A DNA stretch of 64,000 nt from Strongylocentrotus droebachiensis (GCA_035222895.1 JAVYIG010001608.1:62001-126000), one strand, 5' to 3'; shown: positions 35,261-48,099, numbered from the stretch's first letter. Notes: generated by a model from the sequence alone, not told the origin. Made by a program: numbers and translations.

Positions 35261-35296
35261 CACAGAACTCTAAAATACGTATTTTAGAGTTCTGTG
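35261..35296. mobile_element. 36-bp perfect palindrome with 8-bp target duplication
   Basis: CACAGAACTCTAAAATAC is followed immediately by its exact reverse complement. TTCTCGCC directly abuts both ends (35253-35260 and 35297-35304). The palindrome has no internal sequence at all, so it looks like a transposon reduced to two fused inverted ends. It lies just upstream of the RPP25-like first exon. Confidence 0.85.
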
Positions 35297-35435
35297 TTCT
35301 CGCCCCGCTTCTCGCTAGAAAATTATTATATTTGTCGTCTATTTCAAAATAATATTATCAATGAAATAAGTAATAACTCTCAAGTCTATAGGTCTATCCT
35401 AAAAATATTGGAATTATCGGCACACTGGCACTATA

Positions 35436-36467
35436 CATGGGGGCCGTTTCTCGAAACCAACTCCATGACAGTCATATCTTTGTCGGCGACCTACGGAGAT
35501 GTCATGAAGTGGATAAACCGTTTCACAAAGCCATGACAGACATGATATCGATATATCGCGATACTAGCAGCTCAAGAACATAGTCTTTGTCACGATCCAT
35601 TTGATTTATCACGAATAACCCAAACCAAGTTTTGGGGCTAAACTTGTTCAAAAAGAAACATATACATATTAATTCTCCTAAAATAAATAATAAATAGTGT
35701 CATTATCAAATGTAGATCATCAAACGATTTGCATATTTCTGTAAAGATTCTTAAATTGAAGAAAAACCGGTGAGTTTTTTTTCTCGACAATCCACTCAAA
35801 ACGTAGTTGAAGGATACCGTAATGTGATAGTTTATCAATACGTACTTTTTTGTTTATTGTGACGAGGAATTTTAGGAAAAATACCTTTTCTCAGCCAGTT
35901 TTTATTCTAGAGTCTCACAATACTCGTCATATAATTGATTTAATATTGAAAATATGATTTGAAAGAAGTAATTAGAGAGGGAATAATAATGCACATAGGC
36001 CCCAAAGGTATGATGGTATCCTAAGAAAGACTATGGATTGAATATGGACAACGGTGTGTAACATTCTTATCTCTTTTATTTATATGTTATAGTTTAATGA
36101 TTTGTGATTTAATGTTTATATTTAGCTTTTTAAAATTTCTGTATAATTTTTATTATCACTTCTTTACATTTGCATTTCGCATCCCAGAGAATTACGTACC
36201 GAACTCGTCTATATTTTTCTCAAAATGAGAGTGAAACTAATCGTACATTTCGCGGCCCACGGAATGGCAATAACTGACTTGTGATGGCGCTTTACAGCAA
36301 TTAAAAAGATATGACGGGTTCGGAGCAATGACAACTCATTGTCGCGGAAGTTGTCGCTCATCTTGGCAAAGACGGCTTCGTGAAACACTTAGCTGACAAG
36401 TTGCGTGACAGTGGCGAGATGTCGTTGATCTTGTAGTTATGACGGTTTCGAGAAACGGCCCCCCGTT
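35436..36467. mobile_element. ~1.03-kb hAT-like non-autonomous transposon
   Basis: Inverted ends carry GGGGGCCGTTTCTCGAAACC (35439 side) and its complement ending at 36463. CACTATA flanks both sides (35429-35435 and 36468-36474); an 8-bp duplication with one mismatch is also possible. No transposase ORF. Confidence 0.7.
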
Positions 36468-36659
36468 CACTATATCCAAAAACTTTGGTCTACATTTGTT
36501 ATTCTTAGTTGATAACAATTAGTAATATAGAAGGAGCAAGACTTCCGGCTTTCTGGTGGTATAATAATAATGATAATAATAATAATAGTATTTAATTGTT
36601 ATATAGCGCTAAATACAAATGTCTCTAAGCGCTTTACCTCGGTCATTGGATTCAGTCAG

Positions 36660-37975
36660 AGGCGGCGGACCCGGGGGGGGGGGAGGGGGGCACAGTGCCC
36701 CCCCCCCCCACTTTTTCAAGTACCCCAAAAGTGCCCCTTTTTCCATGGGAAAAGTGCCCCTTTAACTTTGTAAGAAGCGCCCCTTTTTACATAAAAAGTG
36801 CCCCTACTACTTTGATATGTGCCCCTGTTAATTTTTAAAAGTGCCCCCTCTCCTTTCCACCTCTGATATGTGCCCCTTTTATTTTGACACGTACCTCTTT
36901 TCCCAGACAAGTTCCCAGTTTCCTTTGCAATAAGTGTCTATTTTCCATTCTCATAAGTGCCCTTTTTAATCTCTAGTAAGTGCCTCTTTTCGGATACGAG
37001 AAGCGCCCCTTTTCACTTTTGTTAAGCGCCTCCTTCACCTCTGATAATTGCCTTATTCAAATCTTAGAGGTGCCCCTTTTACTTTGTCAATTGCCTCTTT
37101 TCCTTTGTAAGAAGTGCCCCTTTCCCTTTTAATAACTACCTCTTTTTAACTCGGATAAGCGCACCTTATATTTTCACATGTGCCCCCTTTCCTTTCTAAT
37201 AAGTGCCCCTTTTCCTTATGATAAGTGCCCCCATTTAACAAAGAGCCCTTCGCCTTTTCATAAATGCCCCTTTTCACCTATGAAAAAAGTCCTTTTTCAT
37301 TCTCCTACTAGTGCTCCTTTTCATGTCTGGTAAATGACCCTATTCAATTCTGAGAGACAATCGTTTTATTTTGACAAGTGCCCCCTTTTCCTCCTGATAA
37401 GTGCTCTTTTAATCTCTAATAACACCCCCTTTTATTTTGACACGTGCCCCTTTTCCTTCCTAATAAATGCTCTTTTTCCTTCATAATTTCCGCTTTTCAT
37501 AAAAGCCCCCTTTCACCTCCAATAAATGCCCTTATCAAAATCTGATCGGTGCTCCTTTTCTTTCAACAAATGCACATTTCCCTTTATTATTAGTGCCCCT
37601 TTTTCATTCTCATAAGTACCTCTTTCATATATGGTGTTTGCCCCTTTTCAGGTGCGATAAGTGCCCCTTTTCACCTCTGATAATTAACCCTTTTTTAACA
37701 ATGATACGTGCCTCTTTTCCTTTCTTATGAGGAACCGATCCCTTTTTCATAAATGCCCCTATCAAAATCTGATGGTTGCCTCTTTTCCGTCGACAAATGC
37801 CCAATTTCCATTCTCATAAGTACCTTTTCATCCCTGAGTGCCCCATGTTCACCTCTGATAATAACCCTTTGTACTTTGACACGTGCTCCTTTTATTTTCT
37901 AATAAGTGTCTTATCCCATCGATAAGTGCCCCCTTTCCTCTCATCATTAAACGTGCCCCTAATTTCAAGCGACTA
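36660..37975. repeat. Degenerate AAGTGCCCCTTTT tandem array
   Basis: Over 40 imperfect units of about 20-33 bases, each with (A)AGTGCCCC(T)TTT followed by variable T-rich sequence. It starts beside GAGGCGGCGGACCC and G/C runs. Its distal part is included in a long inverted repeat. Confidence 0.8.
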
Positions 37976-38732
37976 AGAGCAATATCTCGCTAAACTCGCT
38001 CGCTACGCTCGCTCACATTTATAGATGTTATAATTATGTTACTTATCAAAGGTCTTTTCAGTTTGCTGTTATGAAAATGTGCTTATTTATAACCCGATGA
38101 GAATTGGTTTTTTCCTCTTTATAAGATGTAGTTTTCGCACTGTGACCTCACAAATCTTATATTTTTCCTCGCTCGCAAATGATTTTTTCGACCATCACAC
38201 CCAACTGCAAGGTATGATGCTTTGAAAAGCAATATTTTATACGATGTATAAAGAGAAACAAATATTGAAATCATCCCTGATAATGTAATCAAATGTTAGG
38301 GGTATATACCAATGTCTAAAAATTGTTTATTTTCGCTTTGAGATTTTCCTTTGTAGGTGCCCTTTTTTCCCAGAAAGTGCCCTTTTTTGTTGGTGCCCCC
38401 CCCCCCAACTTTGGAAGTCGCTCCGCCGCCTCTGGATTCAGTGCTTGCCCGCACACACTGTGTGCAGTGTGCACAAGTCTCCACTCCCTGGGGAGCATTC
38501 CAGCCGGGCGTTACTTGATGCTCAACGGTCACTTGTCGGAGGAAGATGTCTGGACGGACCTATACTGTATTCTTAAAATGTTCGGTTATTCCACACAACA
38601 GCTTTACATATTTTAATAGAAGAAACTTCCAGCTTTCGGGTGGTATATGTCATCTGTCGGAGGAAGATGTCTGGACCTTACTTGCAGCTACCTGGCTAGG
38701 CGCCAATCGCCAGGTAGCTGCGCCCGTCCACA
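37270..38732. repeat. Left arm of a ~1.3-1.5-kb near-identical inverted repeat
   Basis: The reverse complement recurs at 39601-40889. The boundary words are CTTTTCACCTATG (outer) and GCGCCCGTCCACA (inner). It includes the GTGCCCC array end, a unique AT-rich stretch, and GCTCCGCCGCCTCTGGATTC. Confidence 0.9.
38684..38721. repeat. Perfect 13-bp-stem hairpin
   Basis: GCAGCTACCTGGC, a 12-base loop, then GCCAGGTAGCTGC. It recurs in the right arm near 39612-39650. Confidence 0.9.
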
Positions 38733-39190
38733 TACCTTCCAGTTACCAGGCGATTGCCTATCCACTAGACTAATGTGTCACACTGCTAATCTCGATGTAT
38801 TTTTTCATGTTGATACTTATTGTTTGTAGATGACAGATGTAGCAAAAAAGGTAAAAATCACGTGTTTTTACATGATTTTTTTTTCTCAAGGGGGGGGGGG
38901 GGCCCCCGGCCCCCCCCCCCCCTGGATCCGTCACTGACCCCCTCTCAAAATAAAAAGGTCCTTTTTGAAGAATGATTACGCCCAAGGCTCCCCTGTAGTT
39001 TTGTTCTACACTGCTCCCCCCGCAATTTTCAAAGAGAAAGAGAGCCAGAAAGAACAAGGGAAAGAGAATCCGATACACCCCCATTATTCGTCAGCTAGCT
39101 GCGCCAATCGACAGGCTCCCTCCTCCCCAAAAGGGCACCCTTTTGATGAATGACCACTCCCAAGGCTCCCCGACAGTTTTTTCTCAGTCC

Positions 39191-39193
<3 letters not shown>

Positions 39194-39236
<43 letters not shown>

Positions 39237-39270
39237 AAGACGGAGAGAGAGAAAGAGAAAGAACTAGGAA
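39194..39270. repeat. (GA)n microsatellite in the inverted-repeat spacer
   Basis: About 19 consecutive GA units followed by GAAAGA variants. Confidence 0.9.
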
Positions 39271-39600
39271 AGAGAATCCAATATACACCATTAATCAAAT
39301 AGTCTGAGAATCTCAATCCATATATTTACAATTAATTCCAATATTTTGCCGGTAACGCCAGTTATTAAAAAATATTCAATTTTCAAATGTTGGAGTTATT
39401 AAATCATTATTGCTGTTGTTGTTGTTATTGTTGTTTATGTAGGGACCTAAGAGAAAGGGTTCCAAATCACAACACGTCAATGGATTCCTCACAAAAACAA
39501 AAAAAAAGAAAGAAAAGGGGACCAATTGCAGGGGGGGGGCAGTGTAGAAAAAACAACAACGGGGAGTCTTGGGAGTGGTTATTCCTTTTTAGGGGGAGCC

Positions 39601-40889
39601 TGTGGACGGGCGCAGCTACCTGGCGATTGGCGCCTAGCCAGGTAGCTGCAAGTAAGGTCCAGACATCTTCCTCCGACAGATGACATATACCACCCGAAAG
39701 CTGGAAGTTTCTTCTATTAAAATATGTAAAGCTGTTGTGTGGAATAACCGAACATTTTAAGAATACAGTATAGGTCCGTTCAGACATCTTCCTCCGACAA
39801 GTGACCGTTGAGCATCAAGTAACGCCCGGCTGGAATGCTCCCCAGGGAGTGGAGACTTGTGCACACTGCACACAGTGTGTGCGGGCAAGCACTGAATCCA
39901 GAGGCGGCGGAGCGACTTCCAAAGTTGGGGGGGGGGGGGGCACCAACAAAAAAGGGCACTTTCTGGGAAAAAAGGGCACCTACAAAGGAAAATCTCAAAG
40001 CGAAAATAAACAATTTTTAGACATTGGTATATACCCCTAAAATTTGATTACATTATCAGGGATGATTTCAATATTTGTTTCTCTTTATACATCGTATAAA
40101 ATATTGCTTTTCAAAGCATCATACCTTGCAGTTGGGTGTGATGGTCGAAAAAATCATTTGCGAGCGAGGAAAAATATAAGATTTGTGAGGTCACAGTGCG
40201 AAAACTACATCTTATAAAGAGGAAAAAACCAATTCTCATCGGGTTATAAATAAGCACATTTTCATAACAGCAAACTGAAAAGACCTTTGATAAGTAACAT
40301 GATTATAACATCTATAAATGTGAGCGAGCGAGTTTTGCGAGATATTGCTCTTAGTCGCTTGAAATTAGGGGCACGTTTAATGATGAGAGGAAAGGGGGGC
40401 ATTTATGAAAAAGGGATAGGTTCCTCATAAGAAAGGAAAAGAGGCACGTATCATTGTTAAAAAAAGGTTAATTATCAGAGGTGAAAAGGGGCACTTATCG
40501 CACGTGAAAAGGGGCAAACACCATATATGAAAGAGGCACTTATGAGAATGAAAAAGGGGCACTAATAATAAAGGGAAATGTGCATTTGTTGAAAGAAAAG
40601 GAGCACCGATCAGATTTTGATAGGGGCATTTATTGGAGGTGAAAGGGGGCTTTTATGAAAAGCGGAAATTATGAAGGAAAAAGAGCATTTATTAGGAAGG
40701 AAAAGGGGCACGTGTCAAAATAAAAGGGGGTGTTATTAGAGATGAAAAGAGCACTTATCAGGAGGAAAAGGGGGCACTTGTCAAAATAAAACGATTGTCT
40801 CTCAGAATTGAATAGGGTCATTTACCAGACATGAAAAGGAGCACTATATAGTAGGAGAATGAAAAAGGACTTTTTTCATAGGTGAAAAG
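39601..40889. repeat. Right arm of the long inverted repeat
   Basis: Mirror copy of 37270-38732 with only scattered differences. It lacks about 170 bases of the GTGCCCC array present in the left arm (around 37770-37930). The 868-bp spacer holds poly(G) and GA-rich elements. Confidence 0.9.
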
Positions 40890-41287
40890 AAAAACTGATG
40901 TTACACCCATCTTTTATCTCACTCAAAGTTGGCCCTCGAAGAAAAAATAAAAATAAAATTAGGCATGTTTTTACACGTTTTTTTTTCGCAGGGGGGGGGG
41001 GGGAGGTAGCTGGCTCTCGTCAGCGTAGCCTGCGGCCGGTAGCTTTAGCCACAAAGCCATGTCCATTTTTAAAACTGGATTCAAGAGCCTTTTATTGCCA
41101 GGTTTACAACGTTTTTTACATTTTCAATTATAATTTCCTAGTTTTATTCACTCTACTGTCCCGTACTAGCCCTTTTCAGTCTGTAAACAACTTTGCACCA
41201 TGAAAACAATGATGAACAGGGTTTTACGTCTCCTATACATTTAATAGAAGCGCCCTATAAATTCTTGCACGAGGTGATACAAAGGGC

Positions 41288-42770
41288 CCATAGGCGCCGG
41301 AAGTGGGGGGGGGGGGGGGGGGCAGGAGGGGGGGGGGGGGGCAGTTGCCCCCCAGTCAAAAAAGTGGGGGGGGGGGCAAAACGCATTTTTGCCCCCCCCC
41401 CCCCCAAAAAAAAAAAAAAAAACGCCCCCCTCCAAAAAAACAAAAAAACAGTAAAGGAGTAAACATGGTTTGTATTTTTAATCCAAAAGAACGTAACAAT
41501 AATAAAAACCTGAATTAAATCACATATACAATTCCATTCAAAGAAAAAGGAAAGTTCACAGGAATTTAATGTCATTTACATTGCGCATGCCACCTATACG
41601 GTATTATCAATGGAGGTCTCTATAATTATTAGCGATACGCGCATATCGTGGACATATTGTGCGAGAATGGGAAAGCGTGTCCGTTTTTTTGTTATAGAGA
41701 AGACATGAGCCCCTGAACACTGGCGTACTGATGGAGGGGGGGGGGGGGGGTGGTGTATTTCTTATTCGAAACAAGTGATTTACAAATGTTGATGTTGTGA
41801 CATGATTTTCCGGCATTTTTTCTCCATTTTTTTGTAAGTCATACCTTTTTATGCGTTTGTTGGAAAATAAGAAATTCCCAAATTACAGTCAGGCGAAAAT
41901 ACGCTTATTTAGAAGCCTTTATGTCATGGTCTGCAAAGTGGATAGGCTCGAGCCCCCCCCCCCCCCCCTCCTTTTTGAAAACGTATGTTAAAGAGAAAAT
42001 GAGAGAAAGACGGAGTAAAAAATAAGTGACCTGCCAATGTCACAAATAAGGTATAAAAATTGCTCATCTGACCGTAATTAAATGCTTAAAACCTCAGAGC
42101 TTACGGGGGCTCCGCCCCTGGACCCCACCAAGGGACCTAAGGCGGGCCCCTGGATGCTCATCCGACCGTAATTAAATATCTCAAACCCCCCGAGCTTCCA
42201 GGGGCTCTGCCCCCTGGACCCCACCAAGGGCTCTAAGGCGGGCCCCTGGATGCTCATCTGACCGTAATTAAATACCTAAAACCACAGAGCTTTCGGGGCT
42301 CTGCCTCCTGGACCCCACCAAGGGCCCTAAGGCGGCCCCCTGGATGCTCATATGACCGTTATTAAATACCTAAAACCCCTGAGCTTCCGGGGGCTCTGCC
42401 CCCTGGACCCCACCAAGGGCCCTAAGGTGGGCCCCTGGATGCTCATCTGACCGTAATTAAATACCTAAAACCCATGAGCTACCGGGGGCTCTGCCCCCTG
42501 GACTCCACCAAGGGCCCTTAGACGGCCCCTAGATGCTCATCTGACCGTAGTTAAATATTAAAACCTTTGAGCTTCTGGTGGCTCCCCCCCCCCCTCCCTT
42601 GGAACACGTCAATGGCCTTAAAGAGGGCCCCTGGATGCTCATCTAACCGTAATTAAATACCTAAAACCCCTGAGCTTCCGGGGGCTCAGCCCCTTGACCC
42701 CCTGCCGAGGCTCATGCCCTGGACCCCACGCCAATTTACGCTCTACCTGATCGATAATACTCCACTTTGA
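41288..42770. mobile_element. Poly(G) element followed by a seven-unit 94-bp tandem array
   Basis: The left part (41288-41800) matches 25529-25990. From 42061 a unit TGCTCATCTGACCGTAATTA...GAGCTTCCGGGGGC...CCCCACCAAGGGCCC repeats at 42061, 42155, 42251, 42345, 42440, 42534 and 42636 (spacing 94-96, last 102). No coding capacity. Confidence 0.8.
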
Positions 42771-43606
42771 AAAACGTTCCACGGGACCTGCATGTAACGT
42801 GTAAGACTGGTGGTGATGCAGATTTTTCGTCTGTCCCCCCCCCCCCTTCGAACTTTTTTTCTCATTACGTCACTGCCCCTGGAAGGTGAGCCCCCTGGAA
42901 TGTTTGCCCCCCCCCCCCCCCCAATCCCAAACTGCTTCCGGCGCGCCTGAAAGGGCCAGTTGTGAGTCGGTCAAAGGAGGTGCACACCGTCTTATTCCTT
43001 ATAGGCCTAGGTTTGATTTTATATTTGACCCCATTTTTATTCTTATATATGCATAATTTATTGAAAAAAAGAACAGATTTAAAATTTGTGTGTTCATTAT
43101 AAGTTTTAGTTGGAAATTTGTAGACAAACAATGGTGCGATTAGAAACAACCGTATTTAAGTGCCTAATAAATGTTTTGTATGATCATTATTATTATTATG
43201 GATTGTTCGGTTCAAATCCCAGCTCAGCATGCATTCTTTAGAGATATTAAAATTTCATGTCCTAATAATTAGTCCAATCCATCGTCTGTTGGAAATATAA
43301 ACGTATTATGAGATTTGCTTTGTTTTTTTTAAATAGAGAAGTATATTGCCCTTGACATACCATAAAAATGTTAAAACACCATGAAGGAAAAAAAAAGTGA
43401 AATCAATCTTCCAAATATACAAACAAATCTTAAAAAGTAAAGTATATGGGAATATATCCCTAATATTATAGGACTATTCTGTACGTCGTGTCATACCACA
43501 TTTTTCCTCTTCTTTTCTCTTTCATATCTCTTTCCCTGCCTATGTTTCTCTCAAATTTGTCTCCCTCTCTTTGTCTTTACAAGTTTCTCCCCTCGAAATC
43601 TCCACC

Positions 43607-43635
43607 CCTCTCTCTCTCTCTCTCTCTTTCTCTCA
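43607..43635. repeat. (TC)n microsatellite
   Basis: TCTC run of about 30 bases in a longer pyrimidine-rich context. Confidence 0.85.
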
Positions 43636-46600
43636 CTCTCTCACACACATGTATTTTAAATTTTTCCACTTCCTAATCTCGAACTTCCCTTATAGTTTTT
43701 GGTCAATCAGTATAGGCTGAAGTTACTGTGATTTTATAAAAAAATGAAATTAAACCTTCGTATCCCTATTTCTGTTGGCTCCCTCTCCCCCATATCTCGT
43801 CCACTCTCGAAGTTTTCTCTCTCTCTCTCTCACTGTCCATTTGTTCTCCCCTTCTTACTTTCCTCATCTCTATATATACCATAACTCATTTCATCTCTTC
43901 CTCTCGTATTTCTTCAATTCTTTCTGATCTTTTTCCTTCTTCACATTTCTTCTCCCAATCTATCTAGGTCTCTTACTCTCCTCTTCTCTCCAATTCTCTT
44001 TCTGCCATCTCATTTTCATATTATCACAACTGATACCTCTATATTATCCATGAAAGTATCCTGTGTGGTTATTCAAATCATATCTATTCTAACTTTTCGC
44101 TTTCCTTATTCTGAAAGTTCATCAATCCTCTCTCTTTACCACCCAAATTATTACTCAAAGGACTCGTTCGACCAATATATTCCAGCTACATCAGTGTAAA
44201 GAACAATTAAACACACACATCCACTCCACACATAATAAAAAGAAACATATTTTGTAATGTATTTATTCATTTTTATTCATATTTTACTATTCATGTGTAT
44301 AAAACGTTATTTATAAGTATACATAATATAAAGCATCAAGTCCAGTCCTCAAATAAAATATACTCCTTTATTAAACTCTACAACAAATATCAAATTTGTT
44401 CCACCTTTAATAACCAACGTCAATTCAAATCAAACAAAAATATAAACAATCATAATCACAATAATATTTGTTTATGGAAAATCCATCTTTTATCGTTTCT
44501 CATCATTTGTTTGACCAATGATAAAGTATTCATCCATCTGTACAAATAAATGTCATTTCAAGAGTTGACCTCATATATGATTCTCATTTGTAAGAGGTCG
44601 CATTTCTAAAGGTCTAGCATATCTTGATACCTAGGACCAATATAATATTATATCTGAGTCGATTCATGAATTTAAATTAAATGAGACTTTGTTCATGTTG
44701 CTCTTGAAATATTGAAATTGGCAACTCAATGATGTCATGTATCAAGCTGCAAAATATATTGTACATCAAGTAAAGAAAATATTCCATCTCATAAAATGTG
44801 CATTAATAGACATCACTAGTGCTGACTAATATCCTCATAATTACCATGACAACAGACAAAACACCTGTTTTTGTCTAACATAGGACAATACAAATAGCAG
44901 AACATTTTCAATTCTCTCTCATTGTACAATAGCAATATTTATAAGAACTGTTCAGCGACATCTCATTCCTCCCTTACAAATCCCCATCTTTCTGCAAGAC
45001 AAAGCACAATTTCTTTAAAGTTTGGTAAATTTTCCCCATCCAAACTTCCTAATTTCTGAAGGTGCAAAAGTAGTGCAACAATGCAATTTCTATGCATTAT
45101 TCTTAACAAGAGCATTTCGCTGTGAACATGCAGAATTAAACTTGTACATTACCAAAAATATAAGTCCACAATGTCACAACAAGTGATATAAAAGTATCAA
45201 TGAGCCTCCTTTTGATAATAAAACATAAATATTTATGACCTGATTTTTAATCAGTTTATAAATAATTAAGTTTTCTTCTTAACATTCTATCCTAGTAGAA
45301 AATTGTCATAGAATTGATATCTCCCCTGAAAATAATTCATTCTCAAAACATCCTACTAAAAGTCTACCATTTTAAAGGACATTATTTATATCCTTATAAC
45401 TAAGTTGACCATAAAAACATGACCCCTCCTCCCCCCCCGCCAAAAAAAGGCACAAGAAAAGAACTTTCGACTTAATTTTGCATCATCTCACATTAGTAAA
45501 GCATTAATCGTTTTGTGCTTGGAAAAACTGTATGAATGGATAATACATTTCGGGGAAAATAGTATTCTATTTTTTAAAACAATCTTTCTCTACATATGCA
45601 ATACACTTCAGTCTGAATATTGTCCGAATCGTTTACAGCGGTATTATTACTTAAGCAATCAAAACTGAATAGCTTGGAAATTTGACAAAATATATTAAGT
45701 TTGTACCATTCTGCTCACCACATCTATTATCTGCCTTTGAAGTCCGACATAGTCAGTCCTACCACTATTCTACATTTTCGATACAACTACTACTAAAATT
45801 CCTAAAGGGAAACATCAACGCAGTTGTATGAGAAACTGACAATGGACTTTCATTTGATATATAGTTTTAATTTTATAATTAATCCATCATTTCTCACTTC
45901 AATGAATTTAAACATTTAAAGCAGTGCATTACATTGTCAATAAATATCCTGAAATGAATCTGTGTGATTTATGTATAAGGACATGTAATACTTGGGGTTT
46001 CTGATCCTGTAATCCCCATTTTTCTTCTTAAAGTTCCACATACTTAGCAAAATTAAATATGAGTACCATTAACAAGAAAAAAATAATAAGCTTCAAAACA
46101 AACTTTTACTTTTACCCATTTTTTTTACCTTTTGCAACATATATTTATTCATTAGGAAACAAAACAAATCATACATCTATTTAAGAATATACAAGAAATA
46201 TACATGCCATGAGGAATTATCTGTCACAAATATAAGTTAGTTTTCTCTGAAATATTTATATAATTATACACCATCCTCCCCTCATCAATATATTACAATT
46301 ACATTGTTGTCTATTAGATGTAAAAAATATCATTTGTTTACAAGACAGAGCTGGAAATGAAAGAGTTGCTTTATTGGAGAGTAAAATAAAGTACCAGTAC
46401 ATAAACAAAATTGTGCATGTGCTAGGATCAACTAACATATAGAAGGTCAATAATATTACAAATTTGGCTTCATCACAATGGTGATACAATATTGATGACA
46501 TTTTTGATATACAGGCATACAACTTCTCCCTGTTTTCTTGAAAAAGAACATAAGCAAAGAAACATGATTCATAAAATCAAAAGATGAGAACACAACTATG

Positions 46601-46810
46601 TACAGATGTTATATACCGGTACAGTGTAGTTAGAAATGTTTTTATTTCATGAGTTGACATTAATGTGAAATAATATACAAATATAAGCATAAAATGGAGA
46701 GGCTGAAAAACAAGCTAAACTATAATGATACAGGGTTTTTTATCAGCCATTTTTAGTTAAAACGTTTCTTTCAAAAGTGATGCACACTTATTTGTCAAAC
46801 CACCTTTCTT

Positions 46811-46950
46811 ATGCAGGCTACGGTCAAACCTGTCTTAGTGAAAACCTATCTATAAAGACCACCTGTCTATAGTGGTCCCTTATATGGTCTCCTTGAAGAA
46901 ATATATGCCATAGAATATGTCTAGGAAGCCTTAATAGACAGGTCTGACTA
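46811..46950 (+). repeat. Dispersed CGGTCAAACCTGTC... repeat, copy 3
   Basis: It has the words TCAAACCTGTCT, CTATCTATAAAGACCACC and CTGTCTATAGTGG, shared with copies at 27083-27200 and (partly) 20754-20830. Short interspersed repeat of unknown class. Confidence 0.6.
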
Positions 46951-48021
46951 TCTTTGGTATTAACCAAGATATGATTTCAATGCAGCATCTTATACCATTT
47001 CTCAGTTTTTTCTAGCACCACAATGGGAAAATGAGTTGTCAAAAGTATAAAAAAAAGAGAAAAAGAGAAGAAGATTTGTTTAAATATAAGGGAGACCTAG
47101 AATGTAACTACAATATAAATATTCATAATGTTAAATCCTTTTTGGCATTGATTGTTAAAAAATAGCACTGTGTATAGCAATATGTATTATCAAGATTGTA
47201 GCTTGAAGCATAACTTAATAGGTCAAAGGTGAAAATGAAAGCTAAGTTTTTATGTTGGTGTCAATTTTCCATCTCAAACACTTAATATTTAGAATGTTAT
47301 AAAGATGGATGATTCAAAGAAGAAAAGCAATAAAGTATGACCCAACAGATATATTTCCACACATCTACATTTTTACATCAACATGTAAAACACCTAACAT
47401 CTATAATTTTTGATCAAGTTTGGTGATTCTAGGCGGATACAGCAGTCATGTCTTAGCATAATACAGTCCCAACAGGGGCTCTTACAGAGCTTTACTTTAC
47501 TCCCCTTTCCAAGCGTATTTGGATCTTTTTTTCCTTTTTAAAAAGAAAACGCTACTACAATAGTTCATTTCAGAAGCTACAAAATCATCAACCTGGCAAA
47601 ATTGACTAGGGTCTAAGGAAAATGCATGTTATACCAAAATCAAACCATATCCAATGACACTGTGCATAGTTATATATGAAGTCTTCCAACTTTTATATAA
47701 TTGTTTTCCTTTGTCTAACACATATCTTGGTAATCATTTAAATTATCTTTTTTAGGACCATCATATACATATACATGAACATGGTCACTGGAAAGATCCA
47801 CTTTCATGGATGTACTTTAACAGACGGTATGTAAAAATATCACATGATATTGGTGCCCTATGACATATTATTTATGACCAATTAGGGATAAAATTGAACT
47901 CAGAATAAAAATAATGCATAATTCATATATTTCGAAAGAGAACAAAATGGAAGAAGATACAAAATAGAAAGACAAAAAGATTTCAATACTATACAAGAGA
48001 AACTTGAGGGAGAGGCCTGAA

Positions 48022-48099
48022 TTATGAATCCTCCAGCTGCTGCCGTTTCCGGACGATCTCGTTGATGTATGCCTTCATCAGTTTAGCGATCTCAAATAC
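48022..48099 (-). CDS. MYO10: MYO10 terminal coding exon
   Basis: The exon encodes VFEIAKLMKAYINEIVRKRQ followed by QLEDS and TAA at 48024-48022. It matches the closing F3 helix VAKLMKAYI...VKKR; the vertebrate Ser-rich tail is absent. Acceptor TTGTTCAG. Confidence 0.95.
   Translation of the reverse strand, partial: VFEIAKLMKAYINEIVRKRQQLEDS

Larger units (their letters stand above)
43150..48021 (-). other. AT-rich region downstream of MYO10, presumed to hold its 3' UTR
   Basis: No exon is recognisable over 4.9 kb. Several minus-strand AATAAA signals (TTTATT on the plus strand) occur, near 46638, 46369, 46147 and 44260-44275, but sequence alone does not say which is used. It contains a CT microsatellite (43607-43635), pyrimidine-rich stretches to about 44000, and one dispersed AGTCAAACCTGTC-type repeat at 46811-46950. 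Confidence 0.4.

Noticed and set aside
38323..40040. Paired open frames on both sides of 39000
   Set aside because: They are the same DNA mirrored in the inverted repeat, with Cys/Ser/Gly-rich translations typical of GC-rich repeat DNA.
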